A model generated the notes under the pieces. That model was not told the origin of the DNA, did not search any database, and saw only the letters and a list, made by a program, of their open reading frames with translations. Shown here one piece after another: positions 9,187-16,383 of a stretch of 42,528 bases of DNA. A program made the position numbers and the translations under genes. Origin of the DNA: Cohnella lubricantis (GTDB lineage Bacteria; Bacillota; Bacilli; Paenibacillales; Paenibacillaceae); contig NZ_JACJVN010000008.1 of the NCBI RefSeq assembly GCF_014212015.1, forward strand, positions 1-42,528. Direction: 5' to 3'. Each line of letters starts with the position of its first letter. Position 1 is the first letter of the stretch.

Positions 9187-10371
9187 TCATTTCGGTTCCG
9201 GCTCCGGCGCGATATTCTTCGGATCATTCGCACCAGGCTCCAGGAAGCTGGAAGGAAGCGAATCGCCTGCCTCCAGCTCGCGGTCTTCCACGAACTTGGT
9301 CAACTTCTCCTCGAAGAACACCGGATGCCGATCCCATACTTCCTTGGCGACCTTCAAGACGAAGTTGCCTTCATCGTCCGGAATCGTGACGGTATATCGA
9401 GTGTCCGGGGGCACATTCAATCCGGCCAGCACGCCGGTGTACATCATCCCAGGCGACTTCTCGCACGTAAGCGCCGGCGGCTGGTCGTTGATCACGATTC
9501 CTTCCTTCGGCAAGGTAATATGGATCTTCACGCTCGTATCGTCCGGAATGTGAAGCACCTTATTCTTCGGCAGCGTATACCGCTTAGCTCCAACCACGAC
9601 GGCTAGATTCGTGCCTTCCTCTTGATCCGGGAGGTAGAAAATCTGGTATTCCCCCCTCGCATCCGTCGGGGTGGACTTTCCGAAGCCTTCGCCGCCATCG
9701 CGGTCGATCCAGACGACCGCATCGCGTACCGGACGGCCATCGGCATCCCTCACCGTTCCTCCAATACGATATTTATCTACCTGGAAGAAGGAGATCGTAT
9801 CGCCTTCGGCGCTGACGATCCGGGCATGTACCTCGACTTCTCCCGCACCGCCTTCAATCTCCCGCACCTCCTGGACTCGGATCGGATAGTACACGCTAAG
9901 GGGCGCCGATGACTTGAGCAGCTGCTCCGCCTCATCTTGTCGAATCGGCCGGCCGCCTATCGTCGCCCGATCAAGCGAGAAGACGCGAACATCTGCTGCG
10001 GAGAGCTGGCTCTGATCAACTTGCCAGCGGAAAACGCCGTCTTGGTCGGTCGTAATATCATATCGGCTCGTTCCGGAGCGCAGAATGGCTCCTGCAACCG
10101 GTTTGCCGCCAACGAGCAGACGCCCTGTCACTGTGGTGATATGCGAGCCGTCGCTTCTCCATTGCCGGAGCGGGAGCTTCGTACGATCCAAGCGGAAATC
10201 AATATCTCGTTTGTCCGTCTGAACGGCTGCGATCGCTGCTTGCCTAACGGAGGGATCCGCAACTTGCCCCCAAGAGGCGCGGTCAGCGTGCGAATCGCTT
10301 CCCGAACACCCTGCCAAGCTCGCTGACGCAAATAATAAGGTTGCCGTCCAACCGACAGTCTTGCGCTTCAT
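9187..10371 (-). CDS. lipoprotein with carboxypeptidase-regulatory-like domains (second copy)
   Basis: 394 residues. Lipoprotein signal peptide MKRKTVGWTATLLFASASLAGC (lipobox LAGC). Two beta-sandwich modules of the carboxypeptidase-regulatory/SdrB type are visible. The first holds GRLLVGGKPVAGAILRSGTSRYDITTD. The second holds GGTVRDADGRPVRDAVVWID, then GEYQIFYLP. No catalytic motif was recognised. ATG 10369-10371 is chosen over an upstream TTG because AAGG precedes it at short range. It follows the quinoprotein gene by 18 nt and is paralogous over its full length to the protein at 12283-13479. It is probably a structural or accessory partner of the quinoprotein on the outer face of the membrane; this is inferred only from pairing. 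Confidence 0.8.
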   Translation of the reverse strand: MKRKTVGWTATLLFASASLAGCSGSDSHADRASWGQVADPSVRQAAIAAVQTDKRDIDFRLDRTKLPLRQWRSDGSHITTVTGRLLVGGKPVAGAILRSGTSRYDITTDQDGVFRWQVDQSQLSAADVRVFSLDRATIGGRPIRQDEAEQLLKSSAPLSVYYPIRVQEVREIEGGAGEVEVHARIVSAEGDTISFFQVDKYRIGGTVRDADGRPVRDAVVWIDRDGGEGFGKSTPTDARGEYQIFYLPDQEEGTNLAVVVGAKRYTLPKNKVLHIPDDTSVKIHITLPKEGIVINDQPPALTCEKSPGMMYTGVLAGLNVPPDTRYTVTIPDDEGNFVLKVAKEVWDRHPVFFEEKLTKFVEDRELEAGDSLPSSFLEPGANDPKNIAPEPEPK

Positions 10372-10389
10372 GTCAACCTTCAGCTCCAA

Positions 10390-12132
10390 TTATCCGGAAT
10401 GCGTGCTGCCTGTGTCGGCTTCGCCGGCTTGTCCTTGCGTCTTGTCTCCGCCAAGTCCGAATACATACACCCTCGGCTTCGTGCCGCCGGACGTGAAGGT
10501 GATGTACGGCTTCCCGTCCACCGTGAATACAGCTGGAGCGGCCTGGATGTTGTCCCCTGGCGTCTGGAACGTCCAGATCACTTTGCCTGCTTTAATATCG
10601 AGGGCATTGATCTTGCCATTCAGCTCGCCGAAGAAAGCCAGTCCGCTGTCCGTGCTGGTAATGCCTCCGCGCTGCGGCTCGTTGGTCTTAATTTGGTACA
10701 CTTGCTTGCCTGTATTGACATCGATGGCTGTGACCGTTCCGTAGTTATCGGAGTTAGGCGGCGTCTCGCCCATCGTCGTGCCGAAGGCTGAGGCTCCTGG
10801 CATATCGGGGGTCTTGGCCAGCTCCTCGCTCGTCGCCGATTTGATGAAGGACGGCTGATTCACAGCCGGGATCAGCACATAATTCGTCGCGGGGTCGTAC
10901 GTCTCCGGCGCGTAGTTCTCGCCGCCGAGAGCGCCCGGGAAGGCCAGCACCCCTTCCGGCGTCGGCTTCTCATGATCTTGCTTGGTGAATGCCACGCCAT
11001 CCCAGATGGGATCGCCGGTCTTCGCATCCCAAGCGAACCACAGGCCCGACTTGCCGCCTTCGACGACGATCTTCTGCTGCTTGCCCTTCACGGTAGCGTT
11101 CAGGATCATCGGGGAAGCGGCAGCATCGTAATCCCATACATCATGCTTGACCTCCGTCTTCGCCCATACAAGCTTGCCGGTCTTGGAATCCACGGCGACG
11201 ACCGAATCCGTGTACGGGTTCTCTCCCGGCCGATTCGCGTCGTAGAAGTCCGGCGCAGGGTTAGCGACCGCGAAATACATGATGCCCGTCTCTTCATCGA
11301 TCGCCGGCGGATTCCATACGGTGCCGCCGCCTTCGAATGCGCTCTTGGCAAGCCAATCCTGCCCTTTCGGCGGTACTGTCCAGAATGGCGACTCCCATGC
11401 CGGCGTCAGATCGCTGGCCTTGTAAGCCATCTCGAAGCCGCGAACGCCGTTGTCGGCGCCGCTGCTTCCGATATAGACGTTGCCGTTGTAATAAATAGGC
11501 GCAGTCGTCTCGTAATAACCGTTCTCCAGCGTAACTCCTTCCACTGCATCGGAGATCGGAACTTGCTTGATGAGCTCGCCGGTCTTCTGGTCCAGCGCCA
11601 CTAGCGTATTGTCCACCGTCAGCATGAACACTTTGCCCTCGCCGACCGCAACGCCGCGGTTCGCGATAATGCCGGACTTGCTGTAATTGGCCGCTTGCTC
11701 GGCCGGCGGCTTCCAATGCCAGATCTGGTTGCCAGTCACCGCATCGAAAGCGAAGACTTGGTTGCCCGACGTCGTAATGTAGATTACGCCGTCGACGACA
11801 ACCGGATAGCATTGATTCCCGTTCTTGACGTCCGGATCTAGCGACTTCAAGTCCGCCGACCAGATGACACCGAGATCGTTCACGTTGTCCGCCGTAATAC
11901 CTTTGTACGGAACGTGCCGGGTGTTCTTCAGATCGAAGCCGTATGTCCCGTAATTCTCAAAGGTAGTCCCCGTTACCTTCGCCGGGGAAGCAGTGGATGT
12001 TGCGGTAGGGCTGGCCGCTGGGCTGGCTGTCTCCGTTGCTCCTTGGTTGGCATTGTTGTTATTGTTGTTGCAGGCGGTAAGAGCCAGGCTTGCCGATAGG
12101 ACGGCCCCTAAGACGGCGAATGTTCTGTTCAC
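10390..12132 (-). CDS. PQQ-type quinoprotein dehydrogenase-like lipoprotein (second copy)
   Basis: 580 residues. Lipoprotein signal (lipobox LTAC, Cys21), Asn/Thr/Ala/Pro-rich linker to about 50, then a PQQ alcohol dehydrogenase-type beta-propeller with tryptophan-docking repeats such as VFAFDAVTGNQIWHW, VALDQKTGE, VVAVDSKTGKLVW and INALDIKAGKVIWTF. Active-site landmarks: NRGVAVGEGKVF, W273, Asn291 in ANPAPDF, and HDVWDYDAAASPM with Asp334-Tyr335-Asp336. The vicinal Cys-Cys of classical enzymes is absent (KSGIIANRG). The usual metal-ligand Glu of SGAExGVRG is Asp227. There is no haem CxxCH motif. Start GTG 12130-12132 has GGGAGGT upstream. It is close to its paralogue at 13574-15343. Enzymatic activity is inferred and the substrate is unknown. 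Confidence 0.83.
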   Translation of the reverse strand: MNRTFAVLGAVLSASLALTACNNNNNNANQGATETASPAASPTATSTASPAKVTGTTFENYGTYGFDLKNTRHVPYKGITADNVNDLGVIWSADLKSLDPDVKNGNQCYPVVVDGVIYITTSGNQVFAFDAVTGNQIWHWKPPAEQAANYSKSGIIANRGVAVGEGKVFMLTVDNTLVALDQKTGELIKQVPISDAVEGVTLENGYYETTAPIYYNGNVYIGSSGADNGVRGFEMAYKASDLTPAWESPFWTVPPKGQDWLAKSAFEGGGTVWNPPAIDEETGIMYFAVANPAPDFYDANRPGENPYTDSVVAVDSKTGKLVWAKTEVKHDVWDYDAAASPMILNATVKGKQQKIVVEGGKSGLWFAWDAKTGDPIWDGVAFTKQDHEKPTPEGVLAFPGALGGENYAPETYDPATNYVLIPAVNQPSFIKSATSEELAKTPDMPGASAFGTTMGETPPNSDNYGTVTAIDVNTGKQVYQIKTNEPQRGGITSTDSGLAFFGELNGKINALDIKAGKVIWTFQTPGDNIQAAPAVFTVDGKPYITFTSGGTKPRVYVFGLGGDKTQGQAGEADTGSTHSG

Positions 12133-12214
12133 TAATCGTAACCTCCCGGTCTTAATCTCCGAAGCTCTCCTTATGATTCCAACGTTGCCGAATCTTCATT
12201 CGGATTGTCCGATG

Positions 12215-12254
12215 AAAAAAATAAAAAAACGCAGCCCGGAAAATCGGACTGCGT
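12215..12254 (-). terminator. terminator between the two quinoprotein gene pairs
   Basis: Stem CGCAG-CCG / CGG-CTGCG with an ATTTTC-type loop; on the minus strand it is followed by T7 A T7. It ends the first pair (13574-15343 and 12283-13479), so the second pair needs read-through or its own promoter. I could not find a convincing promoter in 12133-12214; a small CCGAAT/ATTCGG hairpin lies at 12188-12203. Confidence 0.9.
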
Positions 12255-12282
12255 TCTCTTCGTTAACTATAGGAGGCGTTCA

Positions 12283-13479
12283 TTAAGCGCCCGTATGCTC
12301 CGGAACGATGCCTCGCGGATCATTCTTGCCCGGCTCGATGAAGCTGGATGGGAGCTCGTCGCCCCAAGTCAGGATATGAGCGCCCTCCACATACTTCGTC
12401 ATCTTCGTCTCGAAGAAGGTCGGGTTCTTCTCCCACTCGGTCTTCGGCACCGTAATGACGAAGTTGCCATCTTTGTCCGGAATCGTGACGGTGTAGTTCA
12501 CCTCGGAGTCTACGTTCAGGCCAACCAGAACGCCGGTATACATCGCGCCGGGTTCGGTGACGGATACCAGGGTCGGCGGCTTATCAACAATCTCGGTGCC
12601 TTCCCGAGGCAGCGTGATGTTAATGTCAACGCTTGTGCCGTCCGGGATATGATATACCCGGCCTTCCGGCAACGTATAGCGCTTGGAACCGTTGTCCGTC
12701 GTTACCGTCAGGTTCGTGCCTTCCTCTTCTTCCGGCAGATAGTACAGGTAGTAACGGCCATTCTCGTCCGTCGGCGTCGACTTGGCGAAGCCTTCGCCTC
12801 CGTCGCGGTCGAGCCAGACGTCTGCGCCCTTCACCGGGTTGCCGTCGGCGTCCTTCACAATGCCGCCGACGCGATACTTATCGATCTGGAAGAAGGAGAT
12901 GACGTCTCCCGGCTGGCTTATAACGCGGCCATGCACTTCAACCTGGCTTGGATCCTTGGCGGAAGGTACCACCTCGGTCGTCTCGATCGGATAATAGACA
13001 TTAATATAAGTCGTCTCCGAGAGCAGCTGCTCCGCAGTTGCTTCGCCAATCGGCTGACCGGCGACCGTCGCGTTATCCAGCGATACGACGCGTACCGGCG
13101 TCTGCGACAGAAGGCTCTGGTCGATAATCATATCGAACGAGCCGTCTTCCGCAGTCTCGATATCGCGCTTGCTGTCTCCAACATGAATAATGGCATGCGC
13201 GACAGGCTGATCGCCGATCAACAGCTTGCCCTTCGAATCGACTGTATGGGAACCATCCTCTTGCCACTGCTTCAGCGTGTACATAGTCTGGTCGATTTCC
13301 AATTTAACTTCTCCGCTAATCGCAGCGGAGGATGCAGTTGCAGGTGCCGACGCGGATGCGGATGCGGAAGGAGCTTCCGAAGACGACGACGGGCTAGCGG
13401 CGTTCTCGTTATTGTTGGAGCAAGCGGCAAGGCTGGCAGCCAGCAAGACGAACACAGCTGACTTAGACAACATTTTCAT
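12283..13479 (-). CDS. lipoprotein with carboxypeptidase-regulatory-like domains (first copy)
   Basis: 398 residues. Lipoprotein signal with lipobox SLAAC (Cys20), Ser/Ala linker to about 55, then beta-sandwich modules, including GKLLIGDQPVAHAIIHVGD and GGIVKDADGNPVKGADVWLD, and GRYYLYYLPEEEEG. It is paralogous end to end with 9187-10371; the shared C-terminus reads LPSSFxEPGxNDP. AAGGAG lies 9 nt before the ATG. It sits 94 nt after the first quinoprotein gene, separated by a strong stem-loop. The consistent pairing with a quinoprotein suggests a dedicated partner, for example assembly, anchoring or presentation at the cell surface. No enzymatic residues were recognised. Confidence 0.8.
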   Translation of the reverse strand: MKMLSKSAVFVLLAASLAACSNNNENAASPSSSSEAPSASASASAPATASSAAISGEVKLEIDQTMYTLKQWQEDGSHTVDSKGKLLIGDQPVAHAIIHVGDSKRDIETAEDGSFDMIIDQSLLSQTPVRVVSLDNATVAGQPIGEATAEQLLSETTYINVYYPIETTEVVPSAKDPSQVEVHGRVISQPGDVISFFQIDKYRVGGIVKDADGNPVKGADVWLDRDGGEGFAKSTPTDENGRYYLYYLPEEEEGTNLTVTTDNGSKRYTLPEGRVYHIPDGTSVDINITLPREGTEIVDKPPTLVSVTEPGAMYTGVLVGLNVDSEVNYTVTIPDKDGNFVITVPKTEWEKNPTFFETKMTKYVEGAHILTWGDELPSSFIEPGKNDPRGIVPEHTGA

Positions 13480-13504
13480 GATGCGATTCTCCTTTTATTA
13501 GTCA

Positions 13505-13536
13505 ATCAGGGCAGTCTATAGTAGCACTGCCCTGAT
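13505..13536 (-). promoter_or_regulatory. intercistronic stem-loop in the quinoprotein operon
   Basis: Perfect 11-bp inverted repeat ATCAGGGCAGT / ACTGCCCTGAT with a 10-nt loop between the quinoprotein and its partner. No T run follows on either strand, so processing, mRNA stabilisation or partial termination is more likely than full termination. Confidence 0.65.
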
Positions 13537-13573
13537 CTTTGACTCTATTCAAAAGCTGGAGCGGTTAAGACAA

Positions 13574-15343
13574 TCAGCCGGCGTGAACGTCGGACGTGTC
13601 AGCCGCGCCCGAATCGCCTTGCGTCTTGTCGCCGCCGAGTGCGAAGACGTATACTTTCGGCTTCGTGCCGCCGGAGGTGAACGTGATGTACTCTTTGCCG
13701 TCTACCGTGAAGATAGCCGGAGCCGCTTGGATGTTGTCGCCCGGAACTTGGAACGTCCAGATGATCTTGCCGGACTTGATGTCCAGCGCGTTGATCTTGC
13801 CGTCCAGCTCGCCGAAGAAGGCAAGGCCGGTTGCCGTAGAGGACAGACCGCCGCGTTGCGGATCCTTCGTCTTGATCTGGTAAGCTTGCTTGCCGGTATT
13901 CACGTCGATCGCCGTGATCGTACCGTATGCGCTGCCGTCTTCGCCTTCCGGCACTTCGCCCATCGTGGTGCCGAATGCCGATGCGCCCGGCATATCCGGA
14001 GTAGCTGCATGCTCTTGGTCCTTAGCAGACATGATGAACATGCCTTGCTCTACTGCAGGGATCAGAACATAGTTGGTAGCCGGATCATACGTTTCCGGAG
14101 CGTAGTTCTCGCCGCCGAGAGCGCCCGGATAGACCATTACGCCTTCCGGAGTTGGTGTCGGGTGATCAATTCTCGCGAAAGGAATACCGTCGTAGATGAC
14201 TTCGCCGGTAGCCGCGTCCCAAGCGAACCATTGGCCGGACTTGCCGCCTTCGACTACGATCTTGCGATCTTCGCCGTTGACTTTGGCTTTCAGGATCATC
14301 GGGGATGCTGCTGCGTCATAGTCCCACAGGTCGTGGCTGATCTCTTGCTTCGCCCATACGAGCTTGCCGGTCTTGGCTTCAACCGCTACGACCGAGTCGG
14401 TGTAAGGGTTGTCGCCCGGACGGGATTCGCCGTAGAAGTCAGGAGCTGGGTTGCCGACTGCGAAGTACATGATGCCGGTCTCTTCGTCGATAACCGGAGG
14501 GCACCATACAGCGCCGCCGCCTTGGAAGTTGCTGTTCGCGAGCCAGTCTTGGCCCTTCGGCGGAACGGTCCAGAACGGGCTGTCCCATGCCGGCGTCAGA
14601 TCGCTGGATTTCAAAGCTGCTTCGAAGCCGCGAACGCCGTTGTCGCCGCCGGAGCTTCCGATGTAAACCACGCCGTCATAGTACAACGGAGCCGTCGTCT
14701 CGTAGTAACCGTTCTCCAGCGTAACGCTAGGGTCGATGACGTCGCTCAGCTTAACTTTGTTCACTTGCTCGCCAGTCTTCTGATCCAGAGCGACGAGTTG
14801 GTTGTCGATCGTCAGCATGAAGACTTTGCCGTCGCCTACCGCTACGCCGCGGTTAGCGATGATGCCGGATTTGCTGTAGTTAGCAGCTTCTTCGGCCGGC
14901 GGTTCCCAGTGCCACATTTGGTTGCCGGTAACGGCGTCAAATGCGAATACTTGGTTACCCGAAGTGGTGACGTAGATAACGCCGTCAACAACAACCGGGA
15001 AAGCTTGGTTACCGTTCTTAACGTCGGCATCCAATTCCTTAAAGTCATGCGACCATACGATACCGAGATCGTTAACGTTGTCAGCCGTGATCTCCGTGTA
15101 AGGAGCATGACGGTTGCCGGCCAGATCAAAGCCGAACGATCCCCAGTTCTCGAACGACGTGCCCGTTACAGTCGTCGCGGATGCGACCGGCGATGCGGAA
15201 GCAGAAGCCGATGCCGATGCCGATGCCGACGGAGATGCCGACGGGCTCGAGCTTGCATTGTTGTTGTTGTTACCGCTGTTACAAGCGGTAAGCGCCAGGC
15301 TGGCAGCCAATACGGCGCCAATCGCTGCGTAAGACTTCTTCAC
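13574..15343 (-). CDS. PQQ-type quinoprotein dehydrogenase-like lipoprotein (first copy)
   Basis: 589 residues. Lipoprotein signal ending LALTAC (Cys21), then an extended Ser/Ala/Pro linker to about 58. The beta-propeller has docking repeats (VFAFDAVTGNQMWHW, LVALDQKTGE, INALDIKSGKIIWTF). Landmarks are NRGVAVGDGKVF (164-175), Asp234 in SGGDNGVRG, Trp280, Asn298 in VGNPAPDF, and Asp341-Tyr342-Asp343 in HDLWDYDAAASP. Asp341 aligns with the catalytic Asp and Asp343 with the extra lanthanide ligand of XoxF/PedH-type enzymes. The vicinal disulfide and any haem domain are missing. GTG 15341-15343 has GAGGAGGGG upstream; the longer open frame reads through the leader. Divergent to the CuA lipoprotein gene. 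Confidence 0.85.
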   Translation of the reverse strand: MKKSYAAIGAVLAASLALTACNSGNNNNNASSSPSASPSASASASASASASPVASATTVTGTSFENWGSFGFDLAGNRHAPYTEITADNVNDLGIVWSHDFKELDADVKNGNQAFPVVVDGVIYVTTSGNQVFAFDAVTGNQMWHWEPPAEEAANYSKSGIIANRGVAVGDGKVFMLTIDNQLVALDQKTGEQVNKVKLSDVIDPSVTLENGYYETTAPLYYDGVVYIGSSGGDNGVRGFEAALKSSDLTPAWDSPFWTVPPKGQDWLANSNFQGGGAVWCPPVIDEETGIMYFAVGNPAPDFYGESRPGDNPYTDSVVAVEAKTGKLVWAKQEISHDLWDYDAAASPMILKAKVNGEDRKIVVEGGKSGQWFAWDAATGEVIYDGIPFARIDHPTPTPEGVMVYPGALGGENYAPETYDPATNYVLIPAVEQGMFIMSAKDQEHAATPDMPGASAFGTTMGEVPEGEDGSAYGTITAIDVNTGKQAYQIKTKDPQRGGLSSTATGLAFFGELDGKINALDIKSGKIIWTFQVPGDNIQAAPAIFTVDGKEYITFTSGGTKPKVYVFALGGDKTQGDSGAADTSDVHAG

Positions 15344-15410
15344 TGAATGACCCCTCCTCAGATGATAAAACCATAAAATGACAGCGCCTCCTCGCGGAAG
15401 CGAAACAAAG

Positions 15411-15433
15411 ACCGCTGCTTGGGCAACAGCGGT
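15411..15433 (-). promoter_or_regulatory. leader hairpin upstream of the first quinoprotein gene
   Basis: ACCGCTG / CAGCGGT (7 bp) in the 5' leader; on the minus strand it is followed by CTTTGTTTCGCTT. It could be a leaky terminator/attenuator 70 nt before the start codon. No known riboswitch was recognised. Confidence 0.45.
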
Positions 15434-15468
15434 AAAGCAAGAGTGTTGCACTTCTAAAACTTTGACAG

Positions 15469-15492
15469 GACTTAAGTCTTACTAATAAGACT
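15469..15492 (-). promoter_or_regulatory. operator-like element, copy 1 (quinoprotein side)
   Basis: Read on the minus strand: CTTATTAGTAAGACTTAAGTC, which nearly repeats copy 2 at 15730-15749 (CTTACTAGTAAGACT, then AAGTC). It starts 18 nt after the predicted -10 of the quinoprotein promoter. It also contains the palindrome GACTTAAGTC and the inverted repeat AAGTCTTA / TAAGACTT. Confidence 0.65.
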
Positions 15493-15507
15493 TTTAATGC
15501 AAAATGT

Positions 15508-15536
15508 ATATTACTCCTACTTCAACAATTCGTCAA
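15508..15536 (-). promoter_or_regulatory. promoter of the first quinoprotein operon
   Basis: -35 TTGACG (15531-15536) and -10 TAATAT (15508-15513) with a 17-nt spacer on the minus strand. The -10 is imperfect; TATACA overlaps it at a longer spacing. Confidence 0.55.
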
Positions 15537-15683
15537 CAATTTTTGGCTATTGTTTGTCCAAATTTAGGTGAGGCTGCTCTGATCTCCCGCAAATATACAG
15601 CAATATAGATGTAGTTATAATAATTGCAAGTATTGTATGACAATTTGCTTGGTTAAGAATTTTTGAACTTGAACACAATAAGA

Positions 15684-15712
15684 TTGACGAACCAACGGAA
15701 AAGTCGTATACT
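15684..15712 (+). promoter_or_regulatory. promoter of the CuA lipoprotein gene
   Basis: -35 TTGACG (15684-15689) and -10 TATACT (15707-15712) with a 17-nt spacer, 70 nt before the GTG start. It uses the same -35 hexamer as the divergent quinoprotein promoter. Confidence 0.8.
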
Positions 15713-15729
15713 TTCTCGTCGACAGGAAC

Positions 15730-15749
15730 CTTACTAGTAAGACTAAGTC
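15730..15749 (+). promoter_or_regulatory. operator-like element, copy 2 (CuA side)
   Basis: CTTACTAGTAAG is a perfect 12-bp palindrome, followed by ACTAAGTC. It starts 17 nt after the -10, matching copy 1 in sequence, orientation relative to the gene, and distance. It is a candidate repressor site, or an RNA element, because it lies in the transcribed leader. Confidence 0.65.
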
Positions 15750-15783
15750 GCAATACATTTTTCAGACTTCAGGGGGTATACCA

Positions 15784-16191
15784 GTGAAGAAAAAATCTTA
15801 TTTGTTCTTGAGCGTCGTTGCTCTCGCAGCTGTAATGGCGCTGAGCGCTTGCGGCGACAACGGCAACAACAACGCAGCTAACAGCCCTGCTGCTACCGCA
15901 TCTGCATCCGCACCGGCTGCTGGCGGCCAAACACAAGAAATCACGCTTGAAGCAACGAACTTCCAGTTCTCGCCTGCTGACATTCAGGCTCATGTCGGCG
16001 ACACGTTGAAAATCACGTTGAAGAACGCTTCGGGCAACCACGGCGTCGAAATTCCGGACCTGGGCGTTAGCCTGAAGAACGGCGAGTCGGCTGAAGTTAA
16101 GCTCGACAAAGCCGGCACGTTCGACTTCAACTGCTCCATCCAATGCGGTTCCGGCCACGACAACATGGTCGGCACGATCACCGTCTCCTAA
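15784..16191 (+). CDS. CuA-type cupredoxin lipoprotein
   Basis: 135 residues. Lipoprotein signal with lipobox LSAC (Cys23), Asn/Ala/Ser linker to about 50, then one cupredoxin domain. The copper-site residues are His86 in NHGVEIPDLGV and the C-terminal CSIQCGSGHDNM: Cys117, Cys121, His125 and Met128. This is the C-x3-C-x3-H-x2-M spacing of the binuclear CuA site in cytochrome oxidase subunit II, but without that subunit's transmembrane helices. It is expected to carry electrons on the outer face of the membrane. GTG start, AGGGGG 7 nt upstream. Divergent to the quinoprotein operon and sharing its operator-like element. Function in electron transfer is inferred. Confidence 0.88.
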   Translation: MKKKSYLFLSVVALAAVMALSACGDNGNNNAANSPAATASASAPAAGGQTQEITLEATNFQFSPADIQAHVGDTLKITLKNASGNHGVEIPDLGVSLKNGESAEVKLDKAGTFDFNCSIQCGSGHDNMVGTITVS

Positions 16192-16214
16192 TCGGAATCG
16201 GTAACGCATGATTG

Positions 16215-16251
16215 AACCCCCGCGAAGAGGCGACTGCTTTGCGGGGGTTTT
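16215..16251 (+). terminator. terminator of the CuA lipoprotein gene
   Basis: AACCCCCGC / GCGGGGGTT stem, with TTTT following, 24 nt after the stop codon. Confidence 0.9.
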
Positions 16252-16295
16252 GCATTTTCAGAACAGCTTCTTGTTCGCTATAGCGCTTCAAGAAC

Positions 16296-16360
16296 AAAAA
16301 AAGCCTTCAATGTCCAGGGGGGACTGACCCCCACTTCAAACGGACGCTGAAGGCTTTTTT
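16296..16360. terminator. bidirectional terminator
   Basis: AAAAAAGCCTTCA ... TGAAGGCTTTTTT flank a further GTCC/GGAC and GGGGG/CCCCC stem. A-run on one side and T-run on the other allow it to serve both the plus-strand CuA gene and the minus-strand dehydrogenase cluster. A separate imperfect hairpin with the palindrome CGCTATAGCG lies at 16267-16292. Confidence 0.88.
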
Positions 16361-16383
16361 GATCTGCATATATACTGCCAAAA

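Noticed and set aside
13583-15346. 587-codon open frame on the plus strand opposite the first quinoprotein
   Set aside because: Antisense of a well-supported gene; composition dominated by Val, Arg, Asp and Ala, with no domain or RBS.
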